Shown here: one piece after another, positions 36,677 to 49,100 of the stretch
Layout of the letters: each line of letters starts with the position of its first letter
Numbering within the stretch: position 1 is the stretch's first letter
Assembly: GCF_017830045.1 (NCBI RefSeq)
Contig: NZ_JAEDXU010000001.1
Coordinates: 124,001 to 188,000 of the forward strand
Direction of reading: 5' to 3'
Origin: Enterococcus larvae
GTDB lineage: Bacteria; Bacillota; Bacilli; Lactobacillales; Enterococcaceae
DNA length: 64,000 bases
Translations under genes and position numbers: made by a program
Notes under the pieces: generated by a model
The model's input: only the letters and a program-made list of their open reading frames with translations
Database searches by the model: none
What the model was told of the DNA's origin: nothing

Positions 36677-38722
36677 TTATTCCTCTCCTTCTGCTAAAAT
36701 TTCAAGAATACTTGTCTTTGTCTCAGCTTGAAGCAAAGCCGCCAATTTTTCTTTATTAGACAAAATCCTTGTCAAGCTTGCTAAAGCTTTCAGATGCATT
36801 TCATTGTCAACGGCTGCCAGACAAATGAATATTTGAATTGGATGCTTTTCATCATCCAGTAATAGAACAGGCTTCTGCACCTTTAACAAGGACATCCCCA
36901 AACCTTTCACGCCATCTTCCGGACGAGCATGAGGCAGTGCCACACCTTCGCCAATATGAATAAATGGTCCATGCTTTTTGACTTTATCGATCATCGCAGT
37001 CACATAGCGTTGCTCTATTTTATTTTTTTCCTTCAGCGGTTCTGCTGCATAATCTATTGCTTCCTCCCAATTCATCGGAACCTCCGACAATTGGATCATA
37101 TCTTCTGTCAATAACTCGGATAACATCGGTCGATCATCTTCCCTTCTCTTCATCTCTTTATTCATTTTTCTCTGTACGATTTTATACAGCTTTTCTTTTG
37201 TAATTCCCTTTTTCAACACGACATGGGGGAATAGGATATCAATGATTTCATCTACGGAAGGGATCAATGTTTTCTGAAAAAGAAAATCTTCCTGTACTTC
37301 TCTCATCAAAGTGTTTTTTTCCAATTGAGACATGATTGGATTGATTACGTATAATTTTTTTGCTGTCTTAATTGAGACACTGGAAAAAATCAAATCAACT
37401 TCTTCATGGCTTTCTGTCTTACTGTAGGTTTCAAATGAGCTTGTTTCAGAAAAATCGATTTGCGGAAACAGTTCCTGAAGCTCGGTTTTCATGATCATTG
37501 AAGAACTGATCCCGCTAGGACAAAGAATCAACGCCTTCAGCTGTCTATCCTGCTTTCTTACTTTCCTACTGCGAATTGCACCGCCAAACAACACAGTAAA
37601 ATATCCTGTTTCTTCGATTGGGATTTCTTGCTGTACCAGTTCTTCCAGAGGAAATAGACTTCGCTTCGTGATTTCAAATATTTCGTGATACTGAACAACG
37701 ATTTCTTCGATCAATACATTGTTTAATGGCAAACCAAACTTGATTCGAAAAAAGGCTGGCACAAGATGATAAAACAGATCCAGTAATAGCTTTCTATACT
37801 CTTGAAATTCCACCGCTGCCAAACGTTCGACCTCATGAATGACTTTCCCGGAACATTCCAATAGAAATTCCAAAGAAGTATCTTGTATTTCTCCTTGGAC
37901 GACCGTCATAAAAAGAATGGTGATATACAAAACTTCCATTTCTTTGTTTTGGATATCTGAGAAATCATCTAAAAATTTTTCGGAGGCTTGACTGGCAATC
38001 AATGTTGTAAGTAATTGTTGATCTTTTTCCTCGAAACAAATTTCATGCTTTCTTGTTCGCCCAAGCAAATATGAAACAAAATAGACCATCTCTTCAAAAC
38101 GGCTGGGAACAAGAACTAAGCTGTACTCCTCGATTGTGTGTGAAAAACGCTGACGAACATTAGCGTAACAGTCAATTGAAGCTGTCATTAATCCCTTATA
38201 CAACAACCGTTTTCCATTGCCGCAAGCCATTATTTCTCCCAACAAAACATATGCAATAGTCCTGACTGCCGCTTCATCTCCTGATAAAAAGAAGCCCTCA
38301 CGCCTTGAATATTCCAAAAAAGCTCCTTGCCCATCGAGCGATTTCCTCAGCCTTTTCAGATCTGTCAAAATCGTATTTTTACTGACCATAAAAAATTCCT
38401 GAAAATAGAAAACCGACAGCTCTTCAAAATTACTAAACGTTAAAAAATAGATCATTGCCTGACGCTCTTGCTCAGAATAAATCACCTCTTCTTCTCGTTG
38501 ACCAAAAATAAGTGCGAGCCAATCTTTTGATGACAGCTTAGGAATACCGATATTATTTTCGGTGAGATTGATCTCTTTTTGCAGTATTTCCTTCGATAGC
38601 TGAGCTAACTTCTTTAGTTCAATTGAAAGCTCGCTTTTTCTTATACCGGTTTTTACGGCTACCTCTTCAAAAGACAATGTTTGATTTCCCAGCGACATAA
38701 TATAACTAATTCTGTAATCCAT
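36677..38722 (-). CDS. PRD-containing transcription activator with PTS IIB-like and IIA domains
   Basis: A 681-residue BglG/MtlR-type regulator. N-terminal helix-turn-helix domains are followed by PRD regions with histidines open to PTS phosphorylation, a IIB-like domain with KALILCPSGISSSMIMKTEL, and a C-terminal IIA domain with the active His in GEGVALPHARPEDG (near residue 597). The start at 38722 follows GGAGGAGGAAGG; the upstream open frame lacks a ribosome site. It heads the PTS-transketolase operon. Because it carries the only IIA in the locus, it may both regulate and supply phosphate to IIB. Confidence 0.9.
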   Translation of the reverse strand: MDYRISYIMSLGNQTLSFEEVAVKTGIRKSELSIELKKLAQLSKEILQKEINLTENNIGIPKLSSKDWLALIFGQREEEVIYSEQERQAMIYFLTFSNFEELSVFYFQEFFMVSKNTILTDLKRLRKSLDGQGAFLEYSRREGFFLSGDEAAVRTIAYVLLGEIMACGNGKRLLYKGLMTASIDCYANVRQRFSHTIEEYSLVLVPSRFEEMVYFVSYLLGRTRKHEICFEEKDQQLLTTLIASQASEKFLDDFSDIQNKEMEVLYITILFMTVVQGEIQDTSLEFLLECSGKVIHEVERLAAVEFQEYRKLLLDLFYHLVPAFFRIKFGLPLNNVLIEEIVVQYHEIFEITKRSLFPLEELVQQEIPIEETGYFTVLFGGAIRSRKVRKQDRQLKALILCPSGISSSMIMKTELQELFPQIDFSETSSFETYSKTESHEEVDLIFSSVSIKTAKKLYVINPIMSQLEKNTLMREVQEDFLFQKTLIPSVDEIIDILFPHVVLKKGITKEKLYKIVQRKMNKEMKRREDDRPMLSELLTEDMIQLSEVPMNWEEAIDYAAEPLKEKNKIEQRYVTAMIDKVKKHGPFIHIGEGVALPHARPEDGVKGLGMSLLKVQKPVLLLDDEKHPIQIFICLAAVDNEMHLKALASLTRILSNKEKLAALLQAETKTSILEILAEGEE

Positions 38723-38966
38723 CGTTATCCTTCCTCCTCCTTTACTATATAATGCACTAGTCAAAATGCACAGAACAATTGGGTACAACTCTAATCGGCT
38801 ATTTCTATTTGACTGGACCGTAAAATAAAAAATAACAAAGAATAGAAAAACATTGACCCACAAATTGTATTCCTTTAAAAGATACAGATATGAATACCCT
38901 TACATTTCAATATCTTTGCTGTCTACTTTTCCTTATTTACTCTCTTAACACAGCTAAACGAAATAA

Positions 38967-39008
38967 AACAAGAGCTTGAGCTATACGTAACCGCCCAAAC
39001 TCTTGTTT
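38967..39008 (-). terminator. Terminator of the heat-shock operon after dnaJ
   Basis: On the minus strand ACAAGAGTTTGGGC pairs imperfectly with GCTCAAGCTCTTGT, followed by TTTTATTT. The rest of the 340-base gap 38723-39062 holds only the upstream region of the PRD regulator. Confidence 0.75.
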
Positions 39009-39062
39009 CTATTTGCATCAATGAATGATCAAGCAAAATACTGATTACTTCTCACTCATTCA

Positions 39063-40235
39063 CTATTTTCTTTTTTTACTACCAAAGGCATCTTTCATTT
39101 TATCGAAAAAACCTTCTTCCTGCTGCTCATTGATTTCCTGACCGCCTGCTTTTGCAAAGGCACGCAATGCATCTCTTTGCTCATCATTCAGGTTTTTCGG
39201 AGTGATCAATTTCACCTTCACATGCTGATCGCCATTGGCACCGCCTCTTAATCGAGGAGCACCTTTTCCTTTCAGACGGAAGTTTGTAGCTGTTTGTGTA
39301 CCGGCAGGAATCTTCAGTTTCACATCGCCGTGCACAGTCGGTACTTGAACCTCATCGCCTAATGCTGCCTGTACAAAACTCAATGGCAGCTCGTAATAGA
39401 TTTCAGCGCCGTCTCTATCAAAGATATTGCTTTCCTCTACACTAAAGACAACATACAGATCACCGTAAGGTCCGCCATTCATACCAGCTTCTCCTTGATT
39501 AGCCAAACGCATTTGCTGACCATCTTCAACACCTGCAGGAACATTGACCTTCACACGATGTGCTTTCTTTTCATGACCTGAGCCATGACAAGTCGGACAA
39601 GGTTCTTTGATTTCTTTACCAGTACCGCGACACACGTCACAGGTTTGACGACTCATTACACGACCAAGTGGTGTTTGACGCTCCACATTGATCGATCCTG
39701 AACCATGACACTTATGACAGGTTTCAGGCTGTGTACCTGGTTTTGCTCCATTACCATGACAAGTACCGCAAACATCTTCACGTTTATACTTGATTTCTTT
39801 TTCTATTCCGAAAATGGCTTCTTCGAATTTCAACTGGATCGTATACTGTAAATCTGCCCCTTGTCTAGGAGCTGTAGGATCCACTGTACGTCCACCGCCG
39901 CCGCCAAAAAATGAATCAAAGATATCTTCAAAACCGCCAAAGCCGCCGCTCCCGCTAAAGCCGCCACCGCCAAAACCACCGAATCCGCCAGCTCCGCCGC
40001 CATAATTAGGATCTGTTCCGGCATGACCATATTGATCATATGCTGCTTTCTTCTGTGGGTCGCTTAGGACCTCATAAGCTTCTGACAACTCTTTGAATTT
40101 TTCCTCAGCATCCGCTTCTTTATTGATATCCGGATGGTATTTTTTGGAAAGCTTCCGATAAGCCTTTTTTATTTCATCATCTGAAGCACCTTTAGATAAC
40201 CCCAGCACTTCATAGTAATCTCTCTTTGTAGCCAT
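39063..40235 (-). CDS. dnaJ: Chaperone DnaJ
   Basis: A 390-residue Hsp40. The J domain has HPD at 34-36, a Gly/Phe-rich region covers about 75-115, four CxxCxGxG zinc repeats follow ([32 protein letters not shown]), then the C-terminal client-binding domains. It stimulates DnaK ATPase and presents unfolded proteins. The start at 40235 follows TTGGAGGG. It is separated from dnaK by an unusually long 395-base gap with its own possible promoter. Confidence 0.98.
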   Translation of the reverse strand: MATKRDYYEVLGLSKGASDDEIKKAYRKLSKKYHPDINKEADAEEKFKELSEAYEVLSDPQKKAAYDQYGHAGTDPNYGGGAGGFGGFGGGGFSGSGGFGGFEDIFDSFFGGGGGRTVDPTAPRQGADLQYTIQLKFEEAIFGIEKEIKYKREDVCGTCHGNGAKPGTQPETCHKCHGSGSINVERQTPLGRVMSRQTCDVCRGTGKEIKEPCPTCHGSGHEKKAHRVKVNVPAGVEDGQQMRLANQGEAGMNGGPYGDLYVVFSVEESNIFDRDGAEIYYELPLSFVQAALGDEVQVPTVHGDVKLKIPAGTQTATNFRLKGKGAPRLRGGANGDQHVKVKLITPKNLNDEQRDALRAFAKAGGQEINEQQEEGFFDKMKDAFGSKKRK

Positions 40236-40330
40236 TGGCTTCCCTCCAACTTGTAATTCCATTAAGGCTGAGACAAACTGCTCAATCCTTTTCTGTACTC
40301 TAAATCTGAATAAACATTGTTTTAAAAGCA
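40236..40330 (-). repeat. Partial repeat-like segment in the dnaK-dnaJ gap
   Basis: AAGGCTGAGACAAACTG and CTGTACTCTAAATCTGAATAAAC resemble the two end segments of the 168-bp intergenic repeat (GAGGCTGAGACAGAAG and ATACCCTAAATCCGAATAAAC), with the middle missing. It may be a deletion derivative. Confidence 0.4.
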
Positions 40331-40382
40331 ACGTCTTACAACAAAAGTATCGTTGTAATCATAACACAATTCAGGTAAAACC

Positions 40383-40411
40383 TAAATACATTTATGTAAA
40401 AACAAAGTCAA
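40383..40411 (-). promoter_or_regulatory. Possible internal promoter of dnaJ
   Basis: On the minus strand TTGACT (40411-40406), a 17-base spacer and TATTTA (40388-40383) could drive dnaJ separately from the CIRCE-controlled promoter. Confidence 0.4.
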
Positions 40412-40493
40412 GAACCTATTCAGGTCGCTTTTCTCAAGTAAACAGGCAAACAGCTTATGCTGCGCTCTGTCTCTTAACTGTACAACAAGAAAA

Positions 40494-40532
40494 TGACGGG
40501 ACAGAAGCAGCAATTACACTTCCGTCCCGCCC
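40494..40532 (-). terminator. Hairpin between dnaK and dnaJ
   Basis: On the minus strand GGCGGGACGGAAG pairs with CTTCTGTCCCGTC (one G-T pair) around an 11-base loop, followed by ATTTTC. It could be a partial terminator that lowers dnaJ transcription relative to dnaK. Confidence 0.6.
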
Positions 40533-40630
40533 ACTTTCCTAATAGGATATATCTGAAAGCTTTAACTGAAAAATCGGATTCCACCGTAGTTTTCAGACAC
40601 ACCCTAATCATACCTGTTCTATTTCAGAAA

Positions 40631-42484
<1,854 letters not shown>

Positions 42485-42520
42485 TTATAGTTTTTTATAT
42501 CAATTAAATTTCTGTATATA

Positions 42521-43036
42521 CTATTGTGCAACAACGACCATGCTGGCACGCAGCACACGATCCTGTAATTTATACCCTTTTTGCAGTACTTCAACGATTG
42601 TATCTGATGCAACACCCTCGTCAGCCGGTACTGTCTGAACCGCTTGATGCAGGTTTGGATCGAAAGGTTCGCCCACTGCCGGGATTTCCTCGATGCCTTC
42701 TTCCTTCAGTGCATGTAGTAGGCTTTCATGAACCATTGAGATTCCTTTTTTCAGGCTTGCTCCTTGTTCATCATCCACTTCTATTGCCATTGCACGCTCC
42801 AGATTATCCATCGCCGGCAAAATCTTTTTGCCTAGATCCTGAGATCTATAGCGAACCAAAAGCTCACGTTCGTTTTTGAAACGATTGCTCATATTAGCAA
42901 TCTCCGCTCGTGCACGTAAGAATTTATCTTCCATTTCATTCAATTCATTTTTCAGCGTATCTACTTCTGTTTCTTCAACGATTTCCGCCTGATCCTGAAT
43001 CTCTTCTTTTACTTCTTCCTGATTGTCTTTATCCAA
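42521..43036 (-). CDS. grpE: Nucleotide exchange factor GrpE
   Basis: A protein of about 171 residues: acidic N-terminal coiled coil, then the GrpE core ([30 protein letters not shown]) and the C-terminal beta domain ending [20 protein letters not shown]. It releases ADP from DnaK. The start is probably TTG 43036, nine bases after AGAAGGGAA; ATG 43057 is in frame, but then this ribosome site would lie inside the gene and no other is seen before it. Confidence 0.95.
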   Translation of the reverse strand: MDKDNQEEVKEEIQDQAEIVEETEVDTLKNELNEMEDKFLRARAEIANMSNRFKNERELLVRYRSQDLGKKILPAMDNLERAMAIEVDDEQGASLKKGISMVHESLLHALKEEGIEEIPAVGEPFDPNLHQAVQTVPADEGVASDTIVEVLQKGYKLQDRVLRASMVVVAQ

Positions 43037-43097
43037 TCTTGCAACTTCCCTTCTCATTTCGTAGAATCATTTTTATCTTTAAGATATCACCGAAGCT

Positions 43098-44141
43098 CTA
43101 TCCATCAAGAAATCTATAGTAAGAGCCTAACTGTGATGCCAGTTCATTTCTGAATACGTCGATCAGTCCAAACATTTTGGAATACGGCATACTTGTCGGT
43201 CCCAGCAAAGCAATTGTTCCTTTACCGTGCCCTGCTACTTCATAGGTTGCAGTGATCATACTCATATTATCCAGCAAGTCATTGCCGATTTCCGAGCCGA
43301 TCTTAAAACTGATAGGCACTGTAGAGTTAGCCGACATATCCAGCAGGTGAGTCAGTTCGTCTGTATTTTTCATAAATGAATAAACAGATTTCAACTGATC
43401 ATTATCCAGACCGTCATCAAAATCCAGCAGATTCAAACGACCACTCACATATACTTTTTCTTCAAAAATGTGCCCTAGCATTGAGTCAAACAAATTCATC
43501 ATGCCGTCTGGTGTTTGGAAATATCTATGGAGAATCATAGGTATCTCAGTTCTCAAACGGTGATAAACTGTCAGCAACGGTTGTCCTACCAGTTTATCAT
43601 TGATGATTTTTGTCATCTTTTCTAAATCTTCACTTGAAACTGTTGCCGGCACAGCAAATACCTGACTCTCGACATTGCCTTTATCCGTTACAATAATAGC
43701 AATTACTTGTCGATCGTTCAAAGGAACCATCCTGAATCCTGTTAGTTTTCTTTCTTTCACTTCCGGTCCTAATGAAAATGCTGTGTAGCTGGTCAGCTCA
43801 GATAAGATCTTCGCTGATTGTTCGATGATGTCATTGATTTCACGAAACTCCGTTCCAAAGGACTGACGGATCAGGCTCACTTCTCCTGAATCTACTTCCG
43901 TCGGCTTCAACAGATGATCGACATAGTAACGATAGCCTGCCATTGAAGGAACTCTTCCTGAAGAAGAATGTGTCTTCAGTAATAAACCGTGCTCTTCTAA
44001 TGCCTTCATATCATTTCGAATCGTCGCAGAACTGGACTTGACTCCATCCTCCATCAATTTCTTCGAACCCACAGGAGTTCCTGTAGTTGTGTAGTGTTGG
44101 ATGATAAGTCTCAATATTTCATTTTGTCTTTCTGTAAGCAT
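43098..44141 (-). CDS. hrcA: Heat-inducible transcription repressor HrcA
   Basis: A 347-residue repressor with an N-terminal winged helix (LTERQNEILRLIIQHYTTTG, then TPVGSKKLMEDGVKSSSATI) and the GAF-like HrcA core (LLGPTSMPYSKMFGLIDVF). It binds CIRCE and is itself kept folded by GroEL. ATG 44141 is preceded by TGGAGGGTGG. Two CIRCE elements lie upstream, so the operon represses itself. Confidence 0.98.
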   Translation of the reverse strand: MLTERQNEILRLIIQHYTTTGTPVGSKKLMEDGVKSSSATIRNDMKALEEHGLLLKTHSSSGRVPSMAGYRYYVDHLLKPTEVDSGEVSLIRQSFGTEFREINDIIEQSAKILSELTSYTAFSLGPEVKERKLTGFRMVPLNDRQVIAIIVTDKGNVESQVFAVPATVSSEDLEKMTKIINDKLVGQPLLTVYHRLRTEIPMILHRYFQTPDGMMNLFDSMLGHIFEEKVYVSGRLNLLDFDDGLDNDQLKSVYSFMKNTDELTHLLDMSANSTVPISFKIGSEIGNDLLDNMSMITATYEVAGHGKGTIALLGPTSMPYSKMFGLIDVFRNELASQLGSYYRFLDG

Positions 44142-44156
44142 AATTACCACCCTCCA

Positions 44157-44183
44157 TTAGCACTCTTATCTAATGAGTGCTAA
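44157..44183. promoter_or_regulatory. CIRCE operator, proximal copy
   Basis: Perfect TTAGCACTC-9-GAGTGCTAA, the HrcA operator, between the promoter and the hrcA start. Confidence 0.97.
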
Positions 44184-44193
44184 CACAAGTATA

Positions 44194-44222
44194 AATATAG
44201 CAAGTCCTAACTGAATTGTCAA
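44194..44222 (-). promoter_or_regulatory. Promoter of the hrcA-grpE-dnaK(-dnaJ) operon
   Basis: On the minus strand TTGACA (44222-44217), 17 bases, and TATATT (44199-44194). It is flanked by the two CIRCE elements. Confidence 0.85.
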
Positions 44223-44239
44223 GAAAAAAACAGCAATTT

Positions 44240-44266
44240 TTAGCACTCTTTACATCCGAGTGCTAA
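44240..44266. promoter_or_regulatory. CIRCE operator, distal copy
   Basis: A second perfect TTAGCACTC-9-GAGTGCTAA upstream of the -35 box and 24 bases past the hemW stop. Flanking A and T runs extend the dyad (TTTTTAGCACTC...GAGTGCTAAAAA), so it may also end hemW transcription. Confidence 0.95.
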
Positions 44267-44290
44267 AAATTACTGTTTCGTTGTTTTTTC

Positions 44291-45454
44291 TTAATCTAAT
44301 AGGAAGGATTCAAAGACTTCATTTCCTATATAGAGACCTTTTTCAGTCAAGCTGAAATACTTTTCTGATTCCAAAAGCAGACCTTCTATTTTCAATTTTT
44401 CAAGAACCGGACCATAGACCTGATCGATCGTTGTTTGAAATTTTTCCAAGAATTTTTCTTTGCTGACACCATCCAGCTTCCGCAGTCCCAAGAACATCTC
44501 TTCTTCTATCTGATTCTTTTTGGTCAGGTGTTCTGTTTCTAAAACAGGCAGCTTACCTTCCCTCAATGGTTGCAGATAATGCTGAATTGGACCATAGTTG
44601 CGATAGCGGACATCCCCCAGATAGCCGCTTGCCCCTGCACCAAAGCCGTAATAATGTTCATTATTCCAATAAACCAAATTATGCTGACTTTCTTTTCCCT
44701 TCAAAGCAAAATTACTTACTTCATATTGATGTCGTCCTGATTTAGCCATCTCTTCAATTGTTGCCTCAAACATCCCAGCTTCCGCATCTTCATCAGGAAG
44801 TTCCAAGCGCCCCTGCCTTACCCAGTTCATGAACATTGTCTTGTTTTCCAGGATCAGGGAATACAGAGAATAATGGGGTAAATCAAGCTCGATTGCTTTT
44901 CGTAAGGTATCTTGAAATCCCTCAATTGTTTGACCGGGAAGCGCATAGATTAAATCAATGCTGACATTTTCAAAATTTTCTTTTTCCAGAAAACGCATTG
45001 TCTCATAGACATCTTCTGCTGTATGCTTCCGTCCGATTTTTTTTAGCAAACGATCGTCAAAGGTCTGAACCCCCATTGACAATCGATTGACACCATAATT
45101 CTTCATTACTCTTAATTTTTCCTGACTCAAATCTCCGGGATTTGCCTCTACGGTAAATTCTCGACTATCGTCAAACGGCAGCAGCTCTCTGATTCCTGAA
45201 AGCAGTCGATCTAGCTGCTTTGCGTTCAACGAGGTTGGGGTACCACCGCCTATGTACAATGTTTCCATATATTTTTCCGGATGCTTCGCTGTTGTAAGCT
45301 GAATTTCCTTCAATAAAGCCTCAATATACTCATCAACAGGCTGTCCCTCAAGAAAAACTTTGTTAAAGTCGCAGTAAAAACAGATATGCTCACAAAAAGG
45401 AATATGGATATAGGCCGAAACCTTACTTTTAATGAACTTGTTCTTTTCTATCAT
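44291..45454 (-). CDS. hemW: Heme chaperone HemW-like radical SAM protein
   Basis: A 387-residue radical SAM protein with CEHICFYC (Cys21, Cys25, Cys28) and the GGGTPTSL motif. It belongs to the HemN-like family, now regarded as heme chaperone HemW rather than coproporphyrinogen dehydrogenase. The start at 45454 follows AAGGAAATG; the frame is open upstream. It lies just upstream of hrcA, the usual Gram-positive arrangement. Confidence 0.92.
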   Translation of the reverse strand: MIEKNKFIKSKVSAYIHIPFCEHICFYCDFNKVFLEGQPVDEYIEALLKEIQLTTAKHPEKYMETLYIGGGTPTSLNAKQLDRLLSGIRELLPFDDSREFTVEANPGDLSQEKLRVMKNYGVNRLSMGVQTFDDRLLKKIGRKHTAEDVYETMRFLEKENFENVSIDLIYALPGQTIEGFQDTLRKAIELDLPHYSLYSLILENKTMFMNWVRQGRLELPDEDAEAGMFEATIEEMAKSGRHQYEVSNFALKGKESQHNLVYWNNEHYYGFGAGASGYLGDVRYRNYGPIQHYLQPLREGKLPVLETEHLTKKNQIEEEMFLGLRKLDGVSKEKFLEKFQTTIDQVYGPVLEKLKIEGLLLESEKYFSLTEKGLYIGNEVFESFLLD

Positions 45455-45723
45455 TTTATCATTTCCTTCAATTTTAAAATATGCATCATCTCCCAAATGA
45501 CCACCCTTGCGAAAATAAGCACAGTAACAAGCATTTCGCATAAAAATTAGCTGTCATGCTCAGTAATCATATTAACATACCTTTATCTGTTTAATAAATC
45601 GAAATAGAAAAAAGTCCAGCCCTTTCTCATAGACGCTTCATCTTAAGCCGTTTATTTTAGTTTGATAAAAATCTTCTTCTCACAGCATACTTGATTTTTA
45701 TAGATTGAAGTCATTAAAAAGAG

Positions 45724-45742
45724 AGTGGGACAATGTCCCACT
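45724..45742. terminator. Terminator of the type IV pilus operon
   Basis: AGTGGGACA and TGTCCCACT form a hairpin; on the minus strand it is followed by CTCTTTTT. It lies 82 bases past the last gene of the pilus locus. The sequence resembles the first hairpin of the 168-bp intergenic repeat, so it may be a fragment of that family. Confidence 0.7.
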
Positions 45743-45823
45743 TTCAATGAACTTCATTGCCCTATTCGGCTATGATTCTCCTGATTCTGCCTGTTGCGTA
45801 GTACTTTCTCTTTACCCTATCAC

Positions 45824-46159
45824 TCAGCTTATGATATAAAGCAGTGAATTTCTGCCATGCTCAAGCTGAGAAGGAAGCTTTTCCAGATAGGACCTTTGAT
45901 AGTCTCCCTCAATGCAGCCAATTACTTCCGAGCTGTTTTTAAACCATAATTCTTCTGTGTGTTCTAGAAAGAAAAAAAGCAATTGGCATTTCTCATCAAT
46001 GCCGTGAAGCTTCGAAAGGCTTTCCGAAAAATTTTCAGCAGCAATCTGTTCAACCAATTCTCTGGCTTGATTCTGCAATTCCTCATAATATTGTTTTAAC
46101 GTTTGATCGATCTCCCCTGTAGAAAAAATTGTTAATTCAAGCTCCCATGAAAACTTCAT
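45824..46159 (-). CDS. Protein of unknown function at the end of the pilus operon
   Basis: A 111-residue soluble protein with no signal peptide or membrane helix. It is predicted mostly helical (LKQYYEELQNQARELVEQIA) and acidic. The start at 46159 follows AGGAGTGAGAGGG, and it begins five bases past the stop of the giant adhesin-like gene. Being the last gene of the pilus operon suggests a supporting role, but no family is recognised. Confidence 0.65.
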   Translation of the reverse strand: MKFSWELELTIFSTGEIDQTLKQYYEELQNQARELVEQIAAENFSESLSKLHGIDEKCQLLFFFLEHTEELWFKNSSEVIGCIEGDYQRSYLEKLPSQLEHGRNSLLYIIS

Positions 46160-46164
46160 CCCTC

Positions 46165-49100
46165 TCACTCCTGATCTGTCACAAAATTCCAATCGTTGTT
46201 CCAGTATACCCATTTGTCTCCAGTACCGTCATTATATTTTACAGATATCTTATTCCTTATATCATCAATAGGAATATCTAACTGTTTTGAATCCGTTGTT
46301 TTCTTCAATGGTACTGTATAAGATTTATATTTTTTTCCATCCATATAAACTGTAAATTCGGTGATGTTGGAATAGAAAACCTTTACTCTTTGGTTCACAA
46401 CTGAAAGGTAAACAGCTTCTCCGCCTTCTTTCTTGACGCCTGGAACGACAAGTACATCATCTGATGCAGATAGCTTTTTATGGTTATGGTTATCATTTGG
46501 CGGTCCAACAATAAACGGCTCCTCTAAGGTCGAATCTCCGATAACTGTCGCAGTAGTCGTGATTGGCTGACTGTCATCTTTCACAATAGAGCTTAGGCTG
46601 AAGGAGGCGATATTCCCAGGCTTCAGCTCTGATTTCAGATAAACATCGATAACCTTTTCTGCGGCTTTGTATTCATAAGAAGCAACAGCTGCATTATTCA
46701 ATAGCTTATCAAAGGATTCATATTGAAGCTGATCCGATAGTGTAACGGTAACCTTTAGATTTTTCGCAGGATCTCTACCAGAATCTCTGCTGTCTCCGCT
46801 TTTAACGCTGACTTCATAAAGCAGCTGGTTTCCTTCTGTTAAGATAGGGGTTCCTTCCTCATTTCGGTCAAAGACTTCCGGCACTTCAATCATGATTTCC
46901 GGAGTAGAAGGAGCAGCAGCTACTACATCAAAATACAGCGAAGGAGTAAATCGTTCGTCACCAACTGCATCATGATACCCTGCATAGCTGTCATAGCTAA
47001 GTACAGATGGATTGATATTTCCTAAAACAGCATTCGGCGCTTCTATATAAGTTTCCGGCAATGTCCCGAGTACACCATTGATATCAGCTGTGTCTTTCGC
47101 AAAAATCTCGATTGTTTCCCCCACAAGAAGATACTCAGAGAGATCAAAGACCCACTTTTTCTTAGAACTAGCTCCCGATACTGCTTCGCTATCTGCTGTG
47201 ATTTCTTTATACAATACTTGCCCAAGCGAATCTGTTAAAAAGGCATTATCTTTCTTCGCGAATATAAACAGCCTATCTACTTGTCTTTGATCACGTTCGT
47301 CCCATAAGTCTACCGTTCCTGTCAACTGCTTTGTTGTATCTGATACCTTGTTCATATCTGTCTGCAATGACAACGGAGGCGTAACATCTTGGACCTGCAC
47401 TGTTTCAACCAGAATATCTTCATCCTCACTATGGATATTCTGACTGGAGTTCGCATCTGCCGAACCACCACGATATGCAGCTAAGACCTTGACTTGATCT
47501 CCCGCAGAAAGAAAATCATCCAGCTCCCAATCGAAAATCCCGCCTCTAGCTTCTTCACCATAAATCGAGACTCCCTGTAGCGTATCATTCTTTCCTTTCG
47601 TTGGTATTATCGCCTTCTTTTTCTCTGTACCATCTGCTGCCAAGATTTGGATTGTGACCCAAACCTCCTCTTCCCAAGCGTCACGTGTCTCACTGCTGTC
47701 ATCTGAATACGGAACAGTCACATGTCCATAAATATGTTTGTCAGCATTTGTAGGTACTCTTAACTCATCAACTACTGCACGATAATTGTTTCCAGTCATT
47801 CGAGTATATTTATCTGCACCTTCATAGTTTGTCGAATTGAATTGATTCGGGAACTCAGAATAGGCAATCGTACCGAAATTCCTTCCAGTCAATTCATAGC
47901 CGATCTTACTCCAGAAAACATCTGGATTCGCATCTAAATCAACATTAGTTTTCTTCTTCCAAACGGAAAGACTCACATTCTTTGAAGAAAAAATCTGATT
48001 TGTCCCTGAGCTTCCTGTAGAAAAGACCTGCCCGCCATTTACGCGATTATTTCTAAAATCATAAAAAATCGGCTCATCCACTTGGATATCGATTCTTGAA
48101 GCTCCTGCATGAACGATTCCACGATTTTCTGCATATGTCGTTCCTTCCATCCTGAAGGTTGACTCTTTTCCAATAGTAAATTGGAAATTGCCACTCAACG
48201 CTTCGATTGCCGGCCCGTCATCAGATTTTGCATAGATCGAACTTCCTGAATCCTCAACTTCAAAATAGGAGACGCCGCCACTATCAACTGTGAATTGAAT
48301 GGCTTGCTGGCCACCGGTATCGCCACCATTTTGTGCTCGATTCGTTCCTTCTTTTTTGATGTTTACCTTGCCGCCTGATTTTGCAATAAAGCTGTTATTT
48401 TTTCCATACAACCGAATAGCTGCCGCTGAGCCGGAATGCTTGATGACATTCATTTCTGCTTTATTTGTAACAGAAAATGTCTGCGCTCCCACTAATCTGA
48501 AACGCAATGTCGCACAGTAATTATGTGCCTCTCCATCTGCCTCTAAATTTAAGGCACTTCCTTCGCCGTCAAGATTGAATACACCATCCTTGACCTGATT
48601 AACAAAGGCAGAAGTTGTCTTGGGATTGGCTTTTCCAGCTTCTGAGCTTGAAGCCTGAGCATGGACACTCACCACTGCTCCGCCTAGCACTTCTGTTTTA
48701 GACTCTCTGCTGTCCTTTGCACTTCCTTGCAAGGTGATCACACCGCCGTCAGAACCATAAAAGGTTCCCTTAGATGTTGCAATCAATTCAGTTCCTTCAT
48801 CAACTACTGAAAAAACAATGACGTTGTTATCTCCTTCTGTATTGGCCCAAACAGCCTGTCGGAGTTCGCTGGCTAGTCTGACTTTTGACCCTTGATCTAT
48901 AGTTAGAGATGTCTCAACAGAAGCCGTTCCCGGTCGCAAACGAATAATTGCATGCGCTGCGGTTATCACCACATTTGCTTCATTTGTGATGTGAACATTT
49001 GCTGCACAGATAACTCCCTTGGAACTGCTTAAGCTCGGTACTGTTTTGTCACTATACCACCAAAAGAAGCCTTGTATTTCAACATTCGCTCTTGAAGCAT

